Positions 9,746-19,059 of a stretch of 64,000 bases of DNA are shown here, in pieces. Both the position numbers and the translations under genes were made by a program. Under the pieces are notes generated by a model. That model worked only from the letters and a program-made list of their open reading frames with translations, did no database searches and was not told the origin of the DNA. This DNA comes from CAZDQL01 sp964507325 (lineage in GTDB: Bacteria > Planctomycetota > UBA1135 > GCA-002686595): assembly GCA_964507325.1 (NCBI GenBank), contig CAZDQL010000003.1, forward strand, positions 85,908 through 149,907, written 5' to 3'. Position 1 is the stretch's first letter, and each line of letters starts with the position of its first letter.

Positions 9746-11950
9746 TCAGTCGACGCTCATCTGTCTCACGGAGGTGATCTCTCCGAACAACGCGGGGGCC
9801 TCGTCGACGAGAACCTCCACGGTCAGGACGCCCTGCTCGTCGACGTGGAGACGACGCAGGCGGTACTCGCCCCGCTCGTAGTCGAAGGAGAGACCGTCGT
9901 CCTCGTAGAGATCGAACGAGCCCGCGGTCCTGCCGTAGTGACGGACCTCCAGGGGGTGGCCGCGAGCGCCGCGCGTGTTCTTCACCGCTCGGGTGAGAAG
10001 GGGAACGACCGCGCCCTCCCGCACGAACAGGGGCATGCGATCCCCGAGCGCTGCGGCCGTCACGGTGATCGTCTCATCGTTGCCGACCCGCTGGCCGGTG
10101 TAGAAGTCGTACCAGTTGCCAGCCGGCAGTCGCACGTACCGCTCGAGCGCCTGTGCTTCGTAGAAGGGCGCGACCATGATGGAGGGGCCGAACATGAACT
10201 GGTCGTTCCTCTCGATGAGCTGGGCCACGGCATAGGGATTCCGCTCGCCGTCGAGGACGCTCTCCGCGAGCCTCTCGCCGCCGGCCAGGGAGCCGTCCTC
10301 GAGGATCATGGCGCGCATCGCCGGGATCCCCTCGAAGTGATAGGCGGCGAAGGCCGAGTAGAGGTAGGGGGACAGCCGCATGCGCAGCTCGATCACGTCG
10401 CGCACCGCATCCGTGACCTCCTCGAAGCTCCACGGCTTCATCCCCGAGGCCCAGCCGTTGACCTTCGCCATCGGGGAGAAGCACACCGTCTGGATGCGGT
10501 TGAGCCATTCCCGTCCGCTCTTCGCGGAGCGCGCCTCGGGCGTCCAGAGCACCCCACACAGACTGGCGGTGGACAGGCCGGTGATGTACTCCGCGTGGCG
10601 GTAGGCGTCGGAGTAGAGCACGAAGGGATAGCCCGACGCCGCGCCGTTGCTGCCGCGGACCAGCCCGTAGGTGCGCACGTTGCGCTGCCGGAACAGGTCC
10701 TGATAGAGCATGTTCTGCATGAGCAGGCCGTAGGCCTGGCGCATCGTCTCGCCGGAGACCCCGGAGGGGAACGTGGCGTGATCGGGCCACAGCCAGCAGT
10801 CGTAGCCGTCGACCTCGTCGATCTTGTAGCCGCTGACCCCGATGGCGATGTGATCCTCGGCGTGCTGCTGCGTCAGGAGCTGGCGCGCTTCCGGAAGCGT
10901 GTAGTCCGGGACGAGCCCGAGCCAGACCAGGTGGGATCCGGAGAGCGGGTACATCCTCTCGTAGAGACGGCTCTGCTTGGAGATGTACGGATTCTCCCAG
11001 AGGTTCAGGCGCAGGCCCCGGTCGAGCAGGTCCCGGGTGAAGGCCGCGGGATCGGGGAAGCGTTTCTTCTGCCACTCGAAGGTGCAGGGGTAGGACTTGG
11101 ACTGCCAGCCCGGTTCCAGCCCGATCACCTCCAGGGGGAAGCCCCGCTCTTCGAACTGCTCGATCTCCGCCAGCGTCTGCTCGGCATCGAAGTGGGCGTG
11201 CACCCGGTGCCAGAAGCCCAGCCCCCAGAGCGGCGGGAGCGCTCCGCCGCCGCAGTACAGGTTGTAGCGTTGCACGACCTCGAGCATGGAGCGGCCGCCG
11301 AAGACCACCAGCTCGAGTCCCTCGCCGTTGATCTGCGCCTCCACCGCGTTGCTGCGCGGCACGGCCTGCCAGCGCCCCGGTTGCTGGTCCCGTTCGTCCG
11401 GGGGAGGATTGCGATCCACCTCCGGAGGATTGTCCGGGGAGTCCTTGCGGTTTCCGAGCTGGTTGTAGGCCTTCAGGAAGCGGGCGGTGTCGAAGAAGAC
11501 CCCGTAGCCCTTGCTGGAGACGTAGAAGGGAACCGGGGCATGGGAGCGGCCTCCGCCCGTTCCCCAGTGGTCCACGTTGAGGAGCATCACCGTGCGCGAC
11601 TTCTTCGCGCCGTCGAGCTGCAGCCCGAACCCGTACAGGCTCTCGTCCGGAGCGCAGGGCACGCGCACGACGAGCTTGTGGTCCGGGGTGACCAGATACC
11701 GGATCGCACCCTCCTCGAAGGGGAACGCGACCGCCGGCAGCGCTTCGATGGCCTCCACCTTCGGCGGCGCCGCCGCCAGATCGGTGTAGCGCAGCACCGC
11801 GTCCGTGTTCCCCAGCCGGGCTCTCCAGATGCCGGCGGCGGGCCGATCCCAGTCCGTCACCGTCTGCATGCCCTCCTGTCCCGACGCTCTCGCGCCCAGC
11901 ACTGCGGACAGGACCAGCGCCAGGGCCAGGCTCGTGCACGACTGCTTCAT
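9746..11950 (-). CDS. Glycoside hydrolase family 31 (alpha-glucosidase/xylosidase-like), secreted
   Basis: A 734-residue retaining glycosidase with a signal peptide (about residues 1-24, ending ARASGQ). The N-terminal beta-sandwich (about 30-240) is followed by the TIM barrel (about 240-590) with LWGLGFWHRVHA, the catalytic nucleophile region GYKIDEVDGYD, and a downstream VLYSDAYRHAEYI segment with a candidate acid/base Asp. C-terminal beta domains follow, including FMFGPSIMVAPFYE, usual in GH31. The substrate (alpha-glucoside, alpha-xyloside or alpha-galactoside) cannot be decided from the visible motifs. AGGA precedes the ATG. The 254-residue unknown gene lies 14 bases upstream on the same strand, so the two are probably one transcript. 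The convergent SGLT-like transporter may take up released sugar. Confidence 0.9.
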   Translation of the reverse strand: MKQSCTSLALALVLSAVLGARASGQEGMQTVTDWDRPAAGIWRARLGNTDAVLRYTDLAAAPPKVEAIEALPAVAFPFEEGAIRYLVTPDHKLVVRVPCAPDESLYGFGLQLDGAKKSRTVMLLNVDHWGTGGGRSHAPVPFYVSSKGYGVFFDTARFLKAYNQLGNRKDSPDNPPEVDRNPPPDERDQQPGRWQAVPRSNAVEAQINGEGLELVVFGGRSMLEVVQRYNLYCGGGALPPLWGLGFWHRVHAHFDAEQTLAEIEQFEERGFPLEVIGLEPGWQSKSYPCTFEWQKKRFPDPAAFTRDLLDRGLRLNLWENPYISKQSRLYERMYPLSGSHLVWLGLVPDYTLPEARQLLTQQHAEDHIAIGVSGYKIDEVDGYDCWLWPDHATFPSGVSGETMRQAYGLLMQNMLYQDLFRQRNVRTYGLVRGSNGAASGYPFVLYSDAYRHAEYITGLSTASLCGVLWTPEARSAKSGREWLNRIQTVCFSPMAKVNGWASGMKPWSFEEVTDAVRDVIELRMRLSPYLYSAFAAYHFEGIPAMRAMILEDGSLAGGERLAESVLDGERNPYAVAQLIERNDQFMFGPSIMVAPFYEAQALERYVRLPAGNWYDFYTGQRVGNDETITVTAAALGDRMPLFVREGAVVPLLTRAVKNTRGARGHPLEVRHYGRTAGSFDLYEDDGLSFDYERGEYRLRRLHVDEQGVLTVEVLVDEAPALFGEITSVRQMSVD

Positions 11951-11964
11951 GAGGATTCCTAGCT

Positions 11965-12729
11965 TCAGTACCGGATCATCGGTACCGCGGTGAAGATCTT
12001 CCGCGACAGGACGTCGCTCTCGCGCTCGATGGCGAAGGACGCCTTGTCGACCCGGTAGTGGTTCGAGATGAGGTCGGTCTTCTGGTGCATCCAGCCGTAC
12101 ACGGTGTGGCAGCGCACGACCCAGGCCTCGTCCTCGTCGATGATCGACGGGGGCTGCAGGGAGGGGCCGTGCTGCTCGAGCGCCTCGCTATTGACTACAT
12201 ACTGGTTGTGGCGGCCCTTGCGGTGGCTTCCATACTCAAGGATGTCCGCGCTGGATTCGACCACGTGGTGGCTGTTGTTTCCCCTCCGGCCCAGGCACTC
12301 GACGAAGAGCTCCGCGAGTGGGCGCGCCTTCCCCTCTGAGAGCGGACGCCCCTCCCGCTGAAAGGCGAGCGAGAGGTTTCCCGGCCGCCGATTGAGGTAC
12401 CGGTAGGTGCCGTCGTCCAGGGCGGCGCAGTAGCCGAAGCTCCCGCCCGAAGGCAGCATTTGGCCTTCGAGGTGATGGCCCCGGACGTTGACGAAGAAGA
12501 TGCGCTGGCGCTCGAAGAACCCACCGTCGTCGAAGGGAGTCACGCGCAGGACGTCCAGATCCGCGGCGGAGGGGCGCAGCAGCCAGCGCTTGAGCCACAT
12601 GCCGATCGGATTGGGTATGCGCTGCATGGTCCCCTGCGGGAGACCGGCCCGCCACGAGTTACCGGCGAGGAACTCGACCAGGGAGGGGGGGACGCGCTCG
12701 GCGTCGATGTCGGCGATGGGGGAAGGCAT
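11965..12729 (-). CDS. Unknown protein cotranscribed with GH31
   Basis: A 254-residue protein with no signal peptide, no membrane helix and no motif I recognise. It is rich in aromatic and charged residues, for example CHTVYGWMHQKTD and GSFGYCAALDDGTYRYLNRRPG. It ends 14 bases before the GH31 gene, so both are likely on one mRNA, and a role in the same carbohydrate pathway is possible but unproven. No clear ribosome-binding site was seen before the ATG at 12729. The coding assignment rests on length, the close spacing and the absence of any better frame. Confidence 0.65.
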   Translation of the reverse strand: MPSPIADIDAERVPPSLVEFLAGNSWRAGLPQGTMQRIPNPIGMWLKRWLLRPSAADLDVLRVTPFDDGGFFERQRIFFVNVRGHHLEGQMLPSGGSFGYCAALDDGTYRYLNRRPGNLSLAFQREGRPLSEGKARPLAELFVECLGRRGNNSHHVVESSADILEYGSHRKGRHNQYVVNSEALEQHGPSLQPPSIIDEDEAWVVRCHTVYGWMHQKTDLISNHYRVDKASFAIERESDVLSRKIFTAVPMIRY

Positions 12730-13059
12730 GGAGGAGCGGAGAGGATACCCGCTCTAGGGCTCGTTCCCCGGACGGTGGCCCTGGGGGACGTAGAGAGGAA
12801 GCTCCGCTGGAGCGGAGACCGACTGGAGCCGGGCGAACCGGAGCAGCCCGTCCTCGAGAGGCACCTTGGGGGATTGCGTGCCGATCAGGGGCTTGACGTA
12901 CTCGACGAACGTGAGCTCGCCGTGCCGCTCGAGAGTTCCGAGGTGTTGATGCTGCACCTGCGCTGAGCTCCTTGCGCAGCGGCCGAATCCCCCCATGCCA
13001 TGCCGGCCCGGGCAGGAACAAGGCCGCCACGGGCGAGGTCTCGACGCGCGTCGTCACAG
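12730..13059. other. Intergenic region with one doubtful short frame
   Basis: About 330 bases between two minus-strand genes. An 80-codon minus-strand frame at 12754-12996 contains FVEYVKPLIGTQSPKVPLED, which looks protein-like, but it has no family match I know and no good start site. It could be a gene remnant. Nothing else is visible. Confidence 0.4.
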
Positions 13060-15348
13060 CTACCGCTTTGGACCCTTCGGAATCGGAGGCAGGTCGATGC
13101 TCCAGATGCCGCGACCGTAGGTGCACGCCACGAGCTTTCGCGCGCGGCGGTGAACCTCGAGGTCGTAGACGACGACGTTCGGGAAGTCCCGTCCCAACGG
13201 CGTCCAGTGCGCGCCCCCGTTATCACTGAACCACACGCCCGTGTCGCTGCCCACGAACCAGTGATTCGTTGCCGCGGGATCGACCGCAATGGTGTTGGCG
13301 GGATCGGGCGGGAAGTCGCCGCTCACGTCCTGCCAGCTCGCGCCGAAGTCGGTGGTGCGCGCCACGTGCGCGATTCCTCCGTAGCCCGCGAAGGTGACGT
13401 AGGCCGTGCCCGGCTGCTTCGGATCGGCGAGGATCATCGTCTCGTTGCCGACCACGAAGCCGTAGTCGGCGGCGAAGGTCCAAATGGTCCCGCCATCGGT
13501 GGTATAGCGTACGGGGGGGTACGTCGTGGTGACTCCATCCACCGTCCAGACGACGTCGCCGTTCGCGGGGCTGATCGAGATCCAGGTCGGCGAGTGCAGG
13601 GCGACCTTCACCCACAGGTCCTGCCCATTGGTCGTCCGGAACACGCCGTCGTAGGTCGCCGTGTAGAGGCGCCCGATGCGGCTGGGATCGAGGGCGAGCG
13701 GAGCGAAGGGGATCGAATTGCCGGTGAGCCCGTTCGTGGTGACGTCCCAGCTCTGCCCGCGATCCGTGCTGCGCACGTGGCCTCCGAACTGGTACTCGGA
13801 GTAGATCGTATTCGGAGCGAGCGGCTCGACGATCACCGCGAACCCGTCCGCCATGAGCGTCGACGGAAACCACGGCGCGCCGGGCGTCTCGACCCAGGGG
13901 AGGCCGTTGTCCTGGCTCCCCGCCATGACGAAGACAGGATCGTTCGGATCGAGGCCGACGTCGTAGAACTGTGTGGTCACGAGGCCGTCGTTGCGCGGGC
14001 TCCACGTCTCCCCGTCGTCCGTCGAGCGCCAGATTCCGCCGTCACAGCCGACCCACAGGTTGTCGGTCGATCCGGGCTCCCAGGCGATGGCGTGGTGGTC
14101 GAGGTGGACCGAGTCCCCGTCCCCGAGCGGATTCCCGCCGCCGGTCTCCGCGAAGCTGAGACCGCCGTCGGAGGAGTCATAGATCTTGATGCCGCCGGCG
14201 ATCACCCGTTCCGGATCGTCCGGGTCCACGGCGATCGTGACGGAATAGGAGCCCTGCCCTCCCGAGATGTTCAGCGACGTGTTGCGCGCCGTCCACAGGG
14301 CGCCGTTGTCGGTGCTGCGGTAGATGCCGAGCGTGCCATAGGTCTGCCGATTGCCGATGTGCGCGTAGACCACGTTCGGGTCCGCCGGCGTGACGGCCAG
14401 CCTCACCTTGCTGATCTGCGTGCTCGGGGGCTGACCGAGGCCTGCCTTGGACCAGGTGAGGCCGTCGTCGTTCGAGACGTAGATGCCGTTACCGCTGGAG
14501 GCGCTCCCCTTCGTCGTGTACACGCGCGTGGCGCTGCCGGGCTTCCACGCTACGTCGTAGTAGTCTCCCCCCACGCGTACCTGGTTCCACGTGTCGCCCT
14601 GGTCGGTCGAGCGCCAGAGCCCGTCGTTGGCACCCGCGAGGATGGTCCCGGTGAGCGGATTGGCCTTCATCACGTGGAAGCCGTGATTGTCCGTCACCGA
14701 GTGGGTCAGGCTCGTCGGGCTCCAGGTCTCTCCTGCATCGGTGGACTTCCAGATGCCGACCCCCCAGACCACGTACATCCAGTTGAGCCCCTCCCCCGTC
14801 GCGATCAGCACGACGTCGGGATCGTCGGGCAGGACGCACACCGCTCCGATGGCGAGCGAGGGCAGTTCATCGGTGCTCGTCCGCCAGGTATGCCCCCCGT
14901 CGTCGGAGATCCACAGCCCTCCGCTCGCGGAGGCGGCGTACACGCGCTGGGGATTCGTTGGATGGAACTTCAAGTCGACGATGCGGCCCGCCACGTTCGG
15001 CGGTCCGAGCGAAGTCCAGTTGGCGCCTTTGCTCGCGGCCATTGAGCGTCGCGTACGCGCGACGCCCCACGCTCGCATTTGATCGGCGGCGGTCGGGAGC
15101 ACCCCCCGAATCGTGCGCGCATCCAGGAACCAGCGCGTGCGGGAATACTGTTGCCAGCCCCAGTCGGCGGCCGTTCGTTCGGCGGAGCGGGCGTCGTAGT
15201 GGGCCGCGGTGCGCTCGAGCCAGCCCCGCAGGAGCCGCGATTCGTCGCGTGCCGAAGCCTGGGCCGATGAGAGGGCCGTCGTTGACCAAAGCGCGAGCAT
15301 TCCGAGGACGGCGGGGACGAGGGGGCGGAGGCGATCGATGGTCGTCAT
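13060..15348 (-). CDS. Secreted BNR/Asp-box beta-propeller protein
   Basis: A 762-residue exported protein. The second in-frame ATG at 15348 was chosen because it begins a good signal peptide (MTTIDRLRPLVPAVLGMLAL, then processing near SAQASA); the longer frame starts in non-coding-like sequence. From about residue 120 the protein is a run of about eleven BNR/Asp-box repeats, such as SDDGGHTW, STDAGETW, STDQGDTW, SNDDGLTW, STDDGETW, STDRGQSW and TTDFGASW. This is the signature of sialidase-type or VPS10-type beta-propellers. Similar planctomycete proteins are often named exo-alpha-sialidase, but the catalytic Arg triad and Tyr cannot be confirmed by eye, so binding rather than hydrolysis is equally possible. 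It lies downstream of a transglutaminase-like gene on the same strand. Confidence 0.85.
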   Translation of the reverse strand: MTTIDRLRPLVPAVLGMLALWSTTALSSAQASARDESRLLRGWLERTAAHYDARSAERTAADWGWQQYSRTRWFLDARTIRGVLPTAADQMRAWGVARTRRSMAASKGANWTSLGPPNVAGRIVDLKFHPTNPQRVYAASASGGLWISDDGGHTWRTSTDELPSLAIGAVCVLPDDPDVVLIATGEGLNWMYVVWGVGIWKSTDAGETWSPTSLTHSVTDNHGFHVMKANPLTGTILAGANDGLWRSTDQGDTWNQVRVGGDYYDVAWKPGSATRVYTTKGSASSGNGIYVSNDDGLTWSKAGLGQPPSTQISKVRLAVTPADPNVVYAHIGNRQTYGTLGIYRSTDNGALWTARNTSLNISGGQGSYSVTIAVDPDDPERVIAGGIKIYDSSDGGLSFAETGGGNPLGDGDSVHLDHHAIAWEPGSTDNLWVGCDGGIWRSTDDGETWSPRNDGLVTTQFYDVGLDPNDPVFVMAGSQDNGLPWVETPGAPWFPSTLMADGFAVIVEPLAPNTIYSEYQFGGHVRSTDRGQSWDVTTNGLTGNSIPFAPLALDPSRIGRLYTATYDGVFRTTNGQDLWVKVALHSPTWISISPANGDVVWTVDGVTTTYPPVRYTTDGGTIWTFAADYGFVVGNETMILADPKQPGTAYVTFAGYGGIAHVARTTDFGASWQDVSGDFPPDPANTIAVDPAATNHWFVGSDTGVWFSDNGGAHWTPLGRDFPNVVVYDLEVHRRARKLVACTYGRGIWSIDLPPIPKGPKR

Positions 15349-15402
15349 GGCACCGATCGACTCTAGCAGCGTCGGTGCAGGCCGCAACGTCAGGCAGCGG
15401 CT

Positions 15403-15460
15403 CACGGCGCGAGCCGGCGTGCCGGGGTCAGACCGCACTCCAATGGCCGGGACTCGGACC
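15403..15460 (-). repeat. Fragment of the dispersed IS91-like 3'-end repeat (copy H)
   Basis: About 58 bases between two minus-strand genes match part of the copy at 24616-24675: both contain GCGCGAGCCGGCG and CAGACCGCAC followed by CCAA(T/C)GGCCGGGA. It is too short to translate meaningfully. Orientation is that of the other copies. Confidence 0.65.
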
Positions 15461-15483
15461 CTAGCCCTCCGCGCGGCCGCCGA

Positions 15484-17373
15484 TCACCTGCGCTTGGGGA
15501 CGATCGGCTCGAGCGGGCCCAAGAGCGGCCTGAGATCGACCTCCAGCTCGAGCCAGTGGATCGACTCGTGTCCGTTGGTTTCGGTGGCGATCGAGGCCGA
15601 GCCGATGCAGGCCGGATTGTCGCTCCACCAGGCATGCTCCCCGAGATCGGTCACCACGTCGCTGGACATCGCGCAGGGGAAGCGAGCGGTCATGTCCCGC
15701 TGGCGGCGGATGTTGCGAAGGTCGATGGTGACGTCCGAGTAGGCGATCACGTACGCGGGCCCGGGGGGCAGGTGATGGCCGGGGGGAGCCTCTCCCGTCA
15801 CGGAGAAGGTCGCCAGGTCGGCCAGCGCTTCGGCGTAGCCAGCCGGCGTGTCGGGGTAGGAGGCGCTGAAGGGGTGCACCTCCCGCCACAGGCCGGGGCA
15901 ATCGGTGAACCAGTCGGAGTGGATGACCGGCCCGGAATCGAGGGCCGCGAGGAAGAGGGTGTTGGGGCGCAGGATCCCGTATCCCGCCCACTCGTCCCCT
16001 CGGTCGCGATAGGCGGCACGACCGCCGCTGGTCGACATGCCGGTCCAGTACCCCTCGCCGGCAGGCGGCTGCACCCAGAACATCGTGCTGTGGCCGATCT
16101 TCGGGCGCGCGGGGATGTCGAGCGCTCGCAGGATCGCCGCCCCCAAACGCCCGTGCTCGATGCAGATGCCGCGCTTCTCCTGGAGCGCCTCCGAGGGCTT
16201 GTAGAGCCAGTCGGTGAAGTTGTGCCCCCAGCACCATCCCTCGCCGCTGATCGTCTGCCATGCCCCTGAGGTCGGATCGGTGTAGTTGTCCGTGGCGTAG
16301 ACGACGTCGTACTCGATGTTGCGGATGATCCAGACGTAGGCGGCGTGGGAGACTGCGAGCAGATTCGTTCGCAGCTCGGGATCGACGCTGCGCAGGATCT
16401 CCTGGGCGACGGCCTGCACCCCAGTCGCATCGGAGTCGATGAACTCGCTGCTCTCGAGGAAGGGGAGGACTTGGTCCGGGTAGAGGTCCCGGTCGATGAG
16501 CGCCTCGGGATCGACGACCTGCACGGAGGAGTCCGTCTTGTGGTACAGCCGACCGGCCTTGATGCGCAGATCGGTGTCCTGCGGATTGGAGCCGGGACGC
16601 ATGACGATCGAGACCTCACTCAGCTCTCCCTCGCGCACGTCGATGCCGCCGAGGGTGGTGTCCCGATACCCATCCTTGCGGGTGATGAGCGCCCAACGCG
16701 GCGCTGCGTCGGGGACGTCGGGGATCGTGAAGTGGCCGTCATGATCGGAGAAGACCGTCAGATCGGCGCCCCAGAGCTCGATCTCCACCCCTGCGAGCGG
16801 ACCGATGTTGTCGCAGACGCTGCCACCGATCGTGCCGCTCTCGCAGGGACCGAAGTGGATGTCGTCGAAGCGTGCGCTGCCCGGGCCGGAGAGGTAGAGG
16901 TTCACCTCGACCAGGACAGCGGTCTGCGGCGCTCGTACGCGCACGAGGTGCGGGAAGTCGAACATCCAAGGCGTGATCGTCCCGGCATGGCCGCTCAGGT
17001 CCACGAACTCCAAGATCGATCCGGCGGCATCCCGGAACACGGCCTGGAGCATGCTCTCGCCACCTATGGCGATCGCGTCCGTCTCGATCCAGCCGGAGAG
17101 GGTGTAGAGCTCGCCGCCTGTCACGCCGACCACCTGTCGCCACATGGCGGGCTGAGGGCTCGTCGTGGTGATCTCGACGCAGCGACTTCCGTCGTGAGGG
17201 TCCACGTCCGACCAGATGAAGAGCCCGCTGCCGGAGGGCGACCAGGTCGTCCATGCGTCGGGGCTCTGGCTGCCCGCTTCGAAGCCCGGATTCTGCAGGA
17301 GGTTCTGACCGCAGAGGGGCGCGGCGAGGAGGGTCGCAAAGCAGACCGATGCGGAGAGAGGGAGCGCTTGCAT
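15484..17373 (-). CDS. Secreted transglutaminase-like protein with CBM-like and Cna-B-like domains
   Basis: A 629-residue exported protein. The start at 17373 gives a signal peptide (MQALPLSASVCFATLLAAPL, cut near LCGQ); the frame is open 28 codons further but without a signal. Residues about 20-180 resemble a carbohydrate-binding beta-sandwich (NLLQNPGFEAG start, ARFDDIHFG end). About 190-280 is a carboxypeptidase-regulatory-like sandwich (GGSVCDNIGPLAGVEIELWG, DGHFTIPDV). Residues about 350-480 look like a transglutaminase core: Cys in KRGICIEHGRLGAAILRALD and His in KIGHSTMFWV. The biochemical role is unclear; planctomycete proteins of this layout may be peptidases or cross-linkers outside the cell. 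The third catalytic residue cannot be assigned with certainty. Confidence 0.78.
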   Translation of the reverse strand: MQALPLSASVCFATLLAAPLCGQNLLQNPGFEAGSQSPDAWTTWSPSGSGLFIWSDVDPHDGSRCVEITTTSPQPAMWRQVVGVTGGELYTLSGWIETDAIAIGGESMLQAVFRDAAGSILEFVDLSGHAGTITPWMFDFPHLVRVRAPQTAVLVEVNLYLSGPGSARFDDIHFGPCESGTIGGSVCDNIGPLAGVEIELWGADLTVFSDHDGHFTIPDVPDAAPRWALITRKDGYRDTTLGGIDVREGELSEVSIVMRPGSNPQDTDLRIKAGRLYHKTDSSVQVVDPEALIDRDLYPDQVLPFLESSEFIDSDATGVQAVAQEILRSVDPELRTNLLAVSHAAYVWIIRNIEYDVVYATDNYTDPTSGAWQTISGEGWCWGHNFTDWLYKPSEALQEKRGICIEHGRLGAAILRALDIPARPKIGHSTMFWVQPPAGEGYWTGMSTSGGRAAYRDRGDEWAGYGILRPNTLFLAALDSGPVIHSDWFTDCPGLWREVHPFSASYPDTPAGYAEALADLATFSVTGEAPPGHHLPPGPAYVIAYSDVTIDLRNIRRQRDMTARFPCAMSSDVVTDLGEHAWWSDNPACIGSASIATETNGHESIHWLELEVDLRPLLGPLEPIVPKRR

Positions 17374-17523
17374 GGAGAGGAGCTTGCTGTTCTGAACGAG
17401 GTGTGGGAAGGGTAGCTCTGCGAAGGAAGAGCAGACCTCCCATGGAACCGCCAGCATCCAAACCGGTTCTGAGGGACTCCCCGGGTTTCGCGACGGCCAG
17501 CTCGGGCGCCGACCGCCAGTCAG

Positions 17524-18600
17524 CTAGAAGCTCGCGTTCAATCCGAGCCGCACATAGAGAGGCGAGTCCGTCTCCTCCTCGCCGAGATGGCCACCCACGC
17601 CGTCGAAGAAGACCACCTCGCGCCAGAGCAGGGTCCCCACTTCGAGCTCCAGCTCGATCCCGGCAGAGGCCTTCCGGCTCACGTATCCCCCGACCCGGAT
17701 CGCCTCGTCGCGGAAGGCGCCGCCGTGCAGCGGCCCATCCTCGTTCAGCCGGTATTGCCGGAAGGTGTAGGCGGACATCGCCCCCAGCGACCATCGATCA
17801 CCGAGGTCGTAGTCGACGTGGATCTCGGCCGCTTCGGTGAGGATGCGCAGGGAATCGGTGACCTGCCAGTCGAAGCCGACGTAGGGCAGGATTCAGGGTG
17901 AATCCTCGAAACGGGACACGCCCGCCAATCCCGCCAGCAGGGCGAACTGCGGCGCCGCCTGGTAGCGCAGCGCCAGGGCTCCCCCGACCCAGGTGGCGTC
18001 GGAGAGCTTCGCCCGGTCCTCGCCGGCGAGTCCGATCTGCGCGCCGCCGTACCATTCGACCTTCTCGCTGCGGCGGACCAGGAAGCGCCCGGAGAGGCTC
18101 GTCTCGTAGACGTCGTTGAAGGGATCCGCGGAGTCCGGGACCAGCGACAGGCCACCACTGAAGTCGTAGAAGGAGGCCTCGCTGTCGATCCCGATGGCGT
18201 AGCTGGTTCCGTCGGGTCGGTGGCGCCCGATCGAGGCCTTCCAGCCCCCGCGCTGCGTCGTCAGCTGCCCCTCTCCTCCGTCGAAGTCCGCCGCGCCCAC
18301 GGAGAGGGCGAAGAAATCGACGTCGACGAAGTCGATCGGCCCGGAGGAGGCCTCAGCGGGCGGCTCCTCGGAAGTCGGCTGCCGCTGCAGGGGCGGGGGG
18401 CCGATGAAGTCGAGATCGACGGCCGCAGGCCGCGCCCCGGAGTCGGCGGACCGCCCGACGGCCGGAACGGCGCTCGACTCCCAGGAGCGAGCGACGGGAG
18501 GCAGGGGGCGAATCGTGGCCTGGGCGGACCCGACCTCGGATAGGGCGAGCGGAAGCAGGGCGAGCAGGCAGGAGCCCACGAGGCGGTCTTGGCGGAGCAT
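17524..18600 (-). pseudogene. Outer-membrane beta-barrel-like protein with internal in-frame TGA
   Basis: Two parts share one reading frame, separated only by a TGA at 17893-17895 (codon 236 of about 358). The first part has a signal peptide (MLRQDRLVGSCLLALLPLAL, ending GSAQA), a Pro-rich linker and alternating strands. After the TGA the same frame continues with ILPYVGFDWQ and SLGAMSAYTFRQYR and ends with RLGLNASF, a terminal Phe typical of outer-membrane barrels. The continuation keeps strand periodicity, so the break is recent or is a base error. The flanking residues give no reason to read the TGA as selenocysteine: there is no redox motif and only a 4-base stem after it. Arg or Trp is the likely original residue. 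Confidence 0.75.
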
Positions 18601-19059
18601 GACGAGCGCGGATCGGTGCGGCGGCGGTGAGGAGGCCGCCGGTTCGCCCGCGTCGCGGCTACCGGGCCGGTCTCCAACCAAACCTATCCCTGACTCGAGG
18701 CTGGGGTCGGGGATCGCCCGTGTTTCACACCGGCCCGGGCTCGCGAGTCGCTCGACCTCCCCTAGAACGCTTTTCCCTACCCTCCCAGGGGCCCGGCAGT
18801 GGCCAGTCCGGCCTGCCACCACTCCTGTACCACGGTCGCGGAATGGAGCACCTTCACCGTCGAGTCAAGGCCCCATCCCTCTGCGAGGACGCGCTGGACG
18901 ATGAGGATGCGGGTGTGGGGTGTGACCTGGGCGTTGGGAGGGAGTCTTACTGTGCTCTTCCCCGGGGCGGGGGGTGATCGGTGTTATCCCATGCTCCCGA
19001 AAGAGACCTTCGCCTGTTTACAACGTCCCCAGACAGGACAGCTAGCGAGGAGCGTAGCG
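18601..19059. other. Divergent intergenic region
   Basis: About 460 bases between the barrel gene (leftward) and the M14 peptidase gene (rightward). It should hold two promoters, but I cannot point to convincing -35/-10 pairs. No repeat, RNA gene or small protein was seen. Confidence 0.5.

Noticed and set aside
12754..12996. Short minus-strand frame with FVEYVKPLIG
   Set aside because: No family match, no ribosome-binding site and no neighbour overlap. Kept only as a note within the intergenic entry.
17893..17895. TGA in the beta-barrel gene as another selenocysteine codon
   Set aside because: No redox motif surrounds it (EDSP-TGA-ILPY), barrel proteins have no use for Sec there, and only a weak 4-base stem follows.
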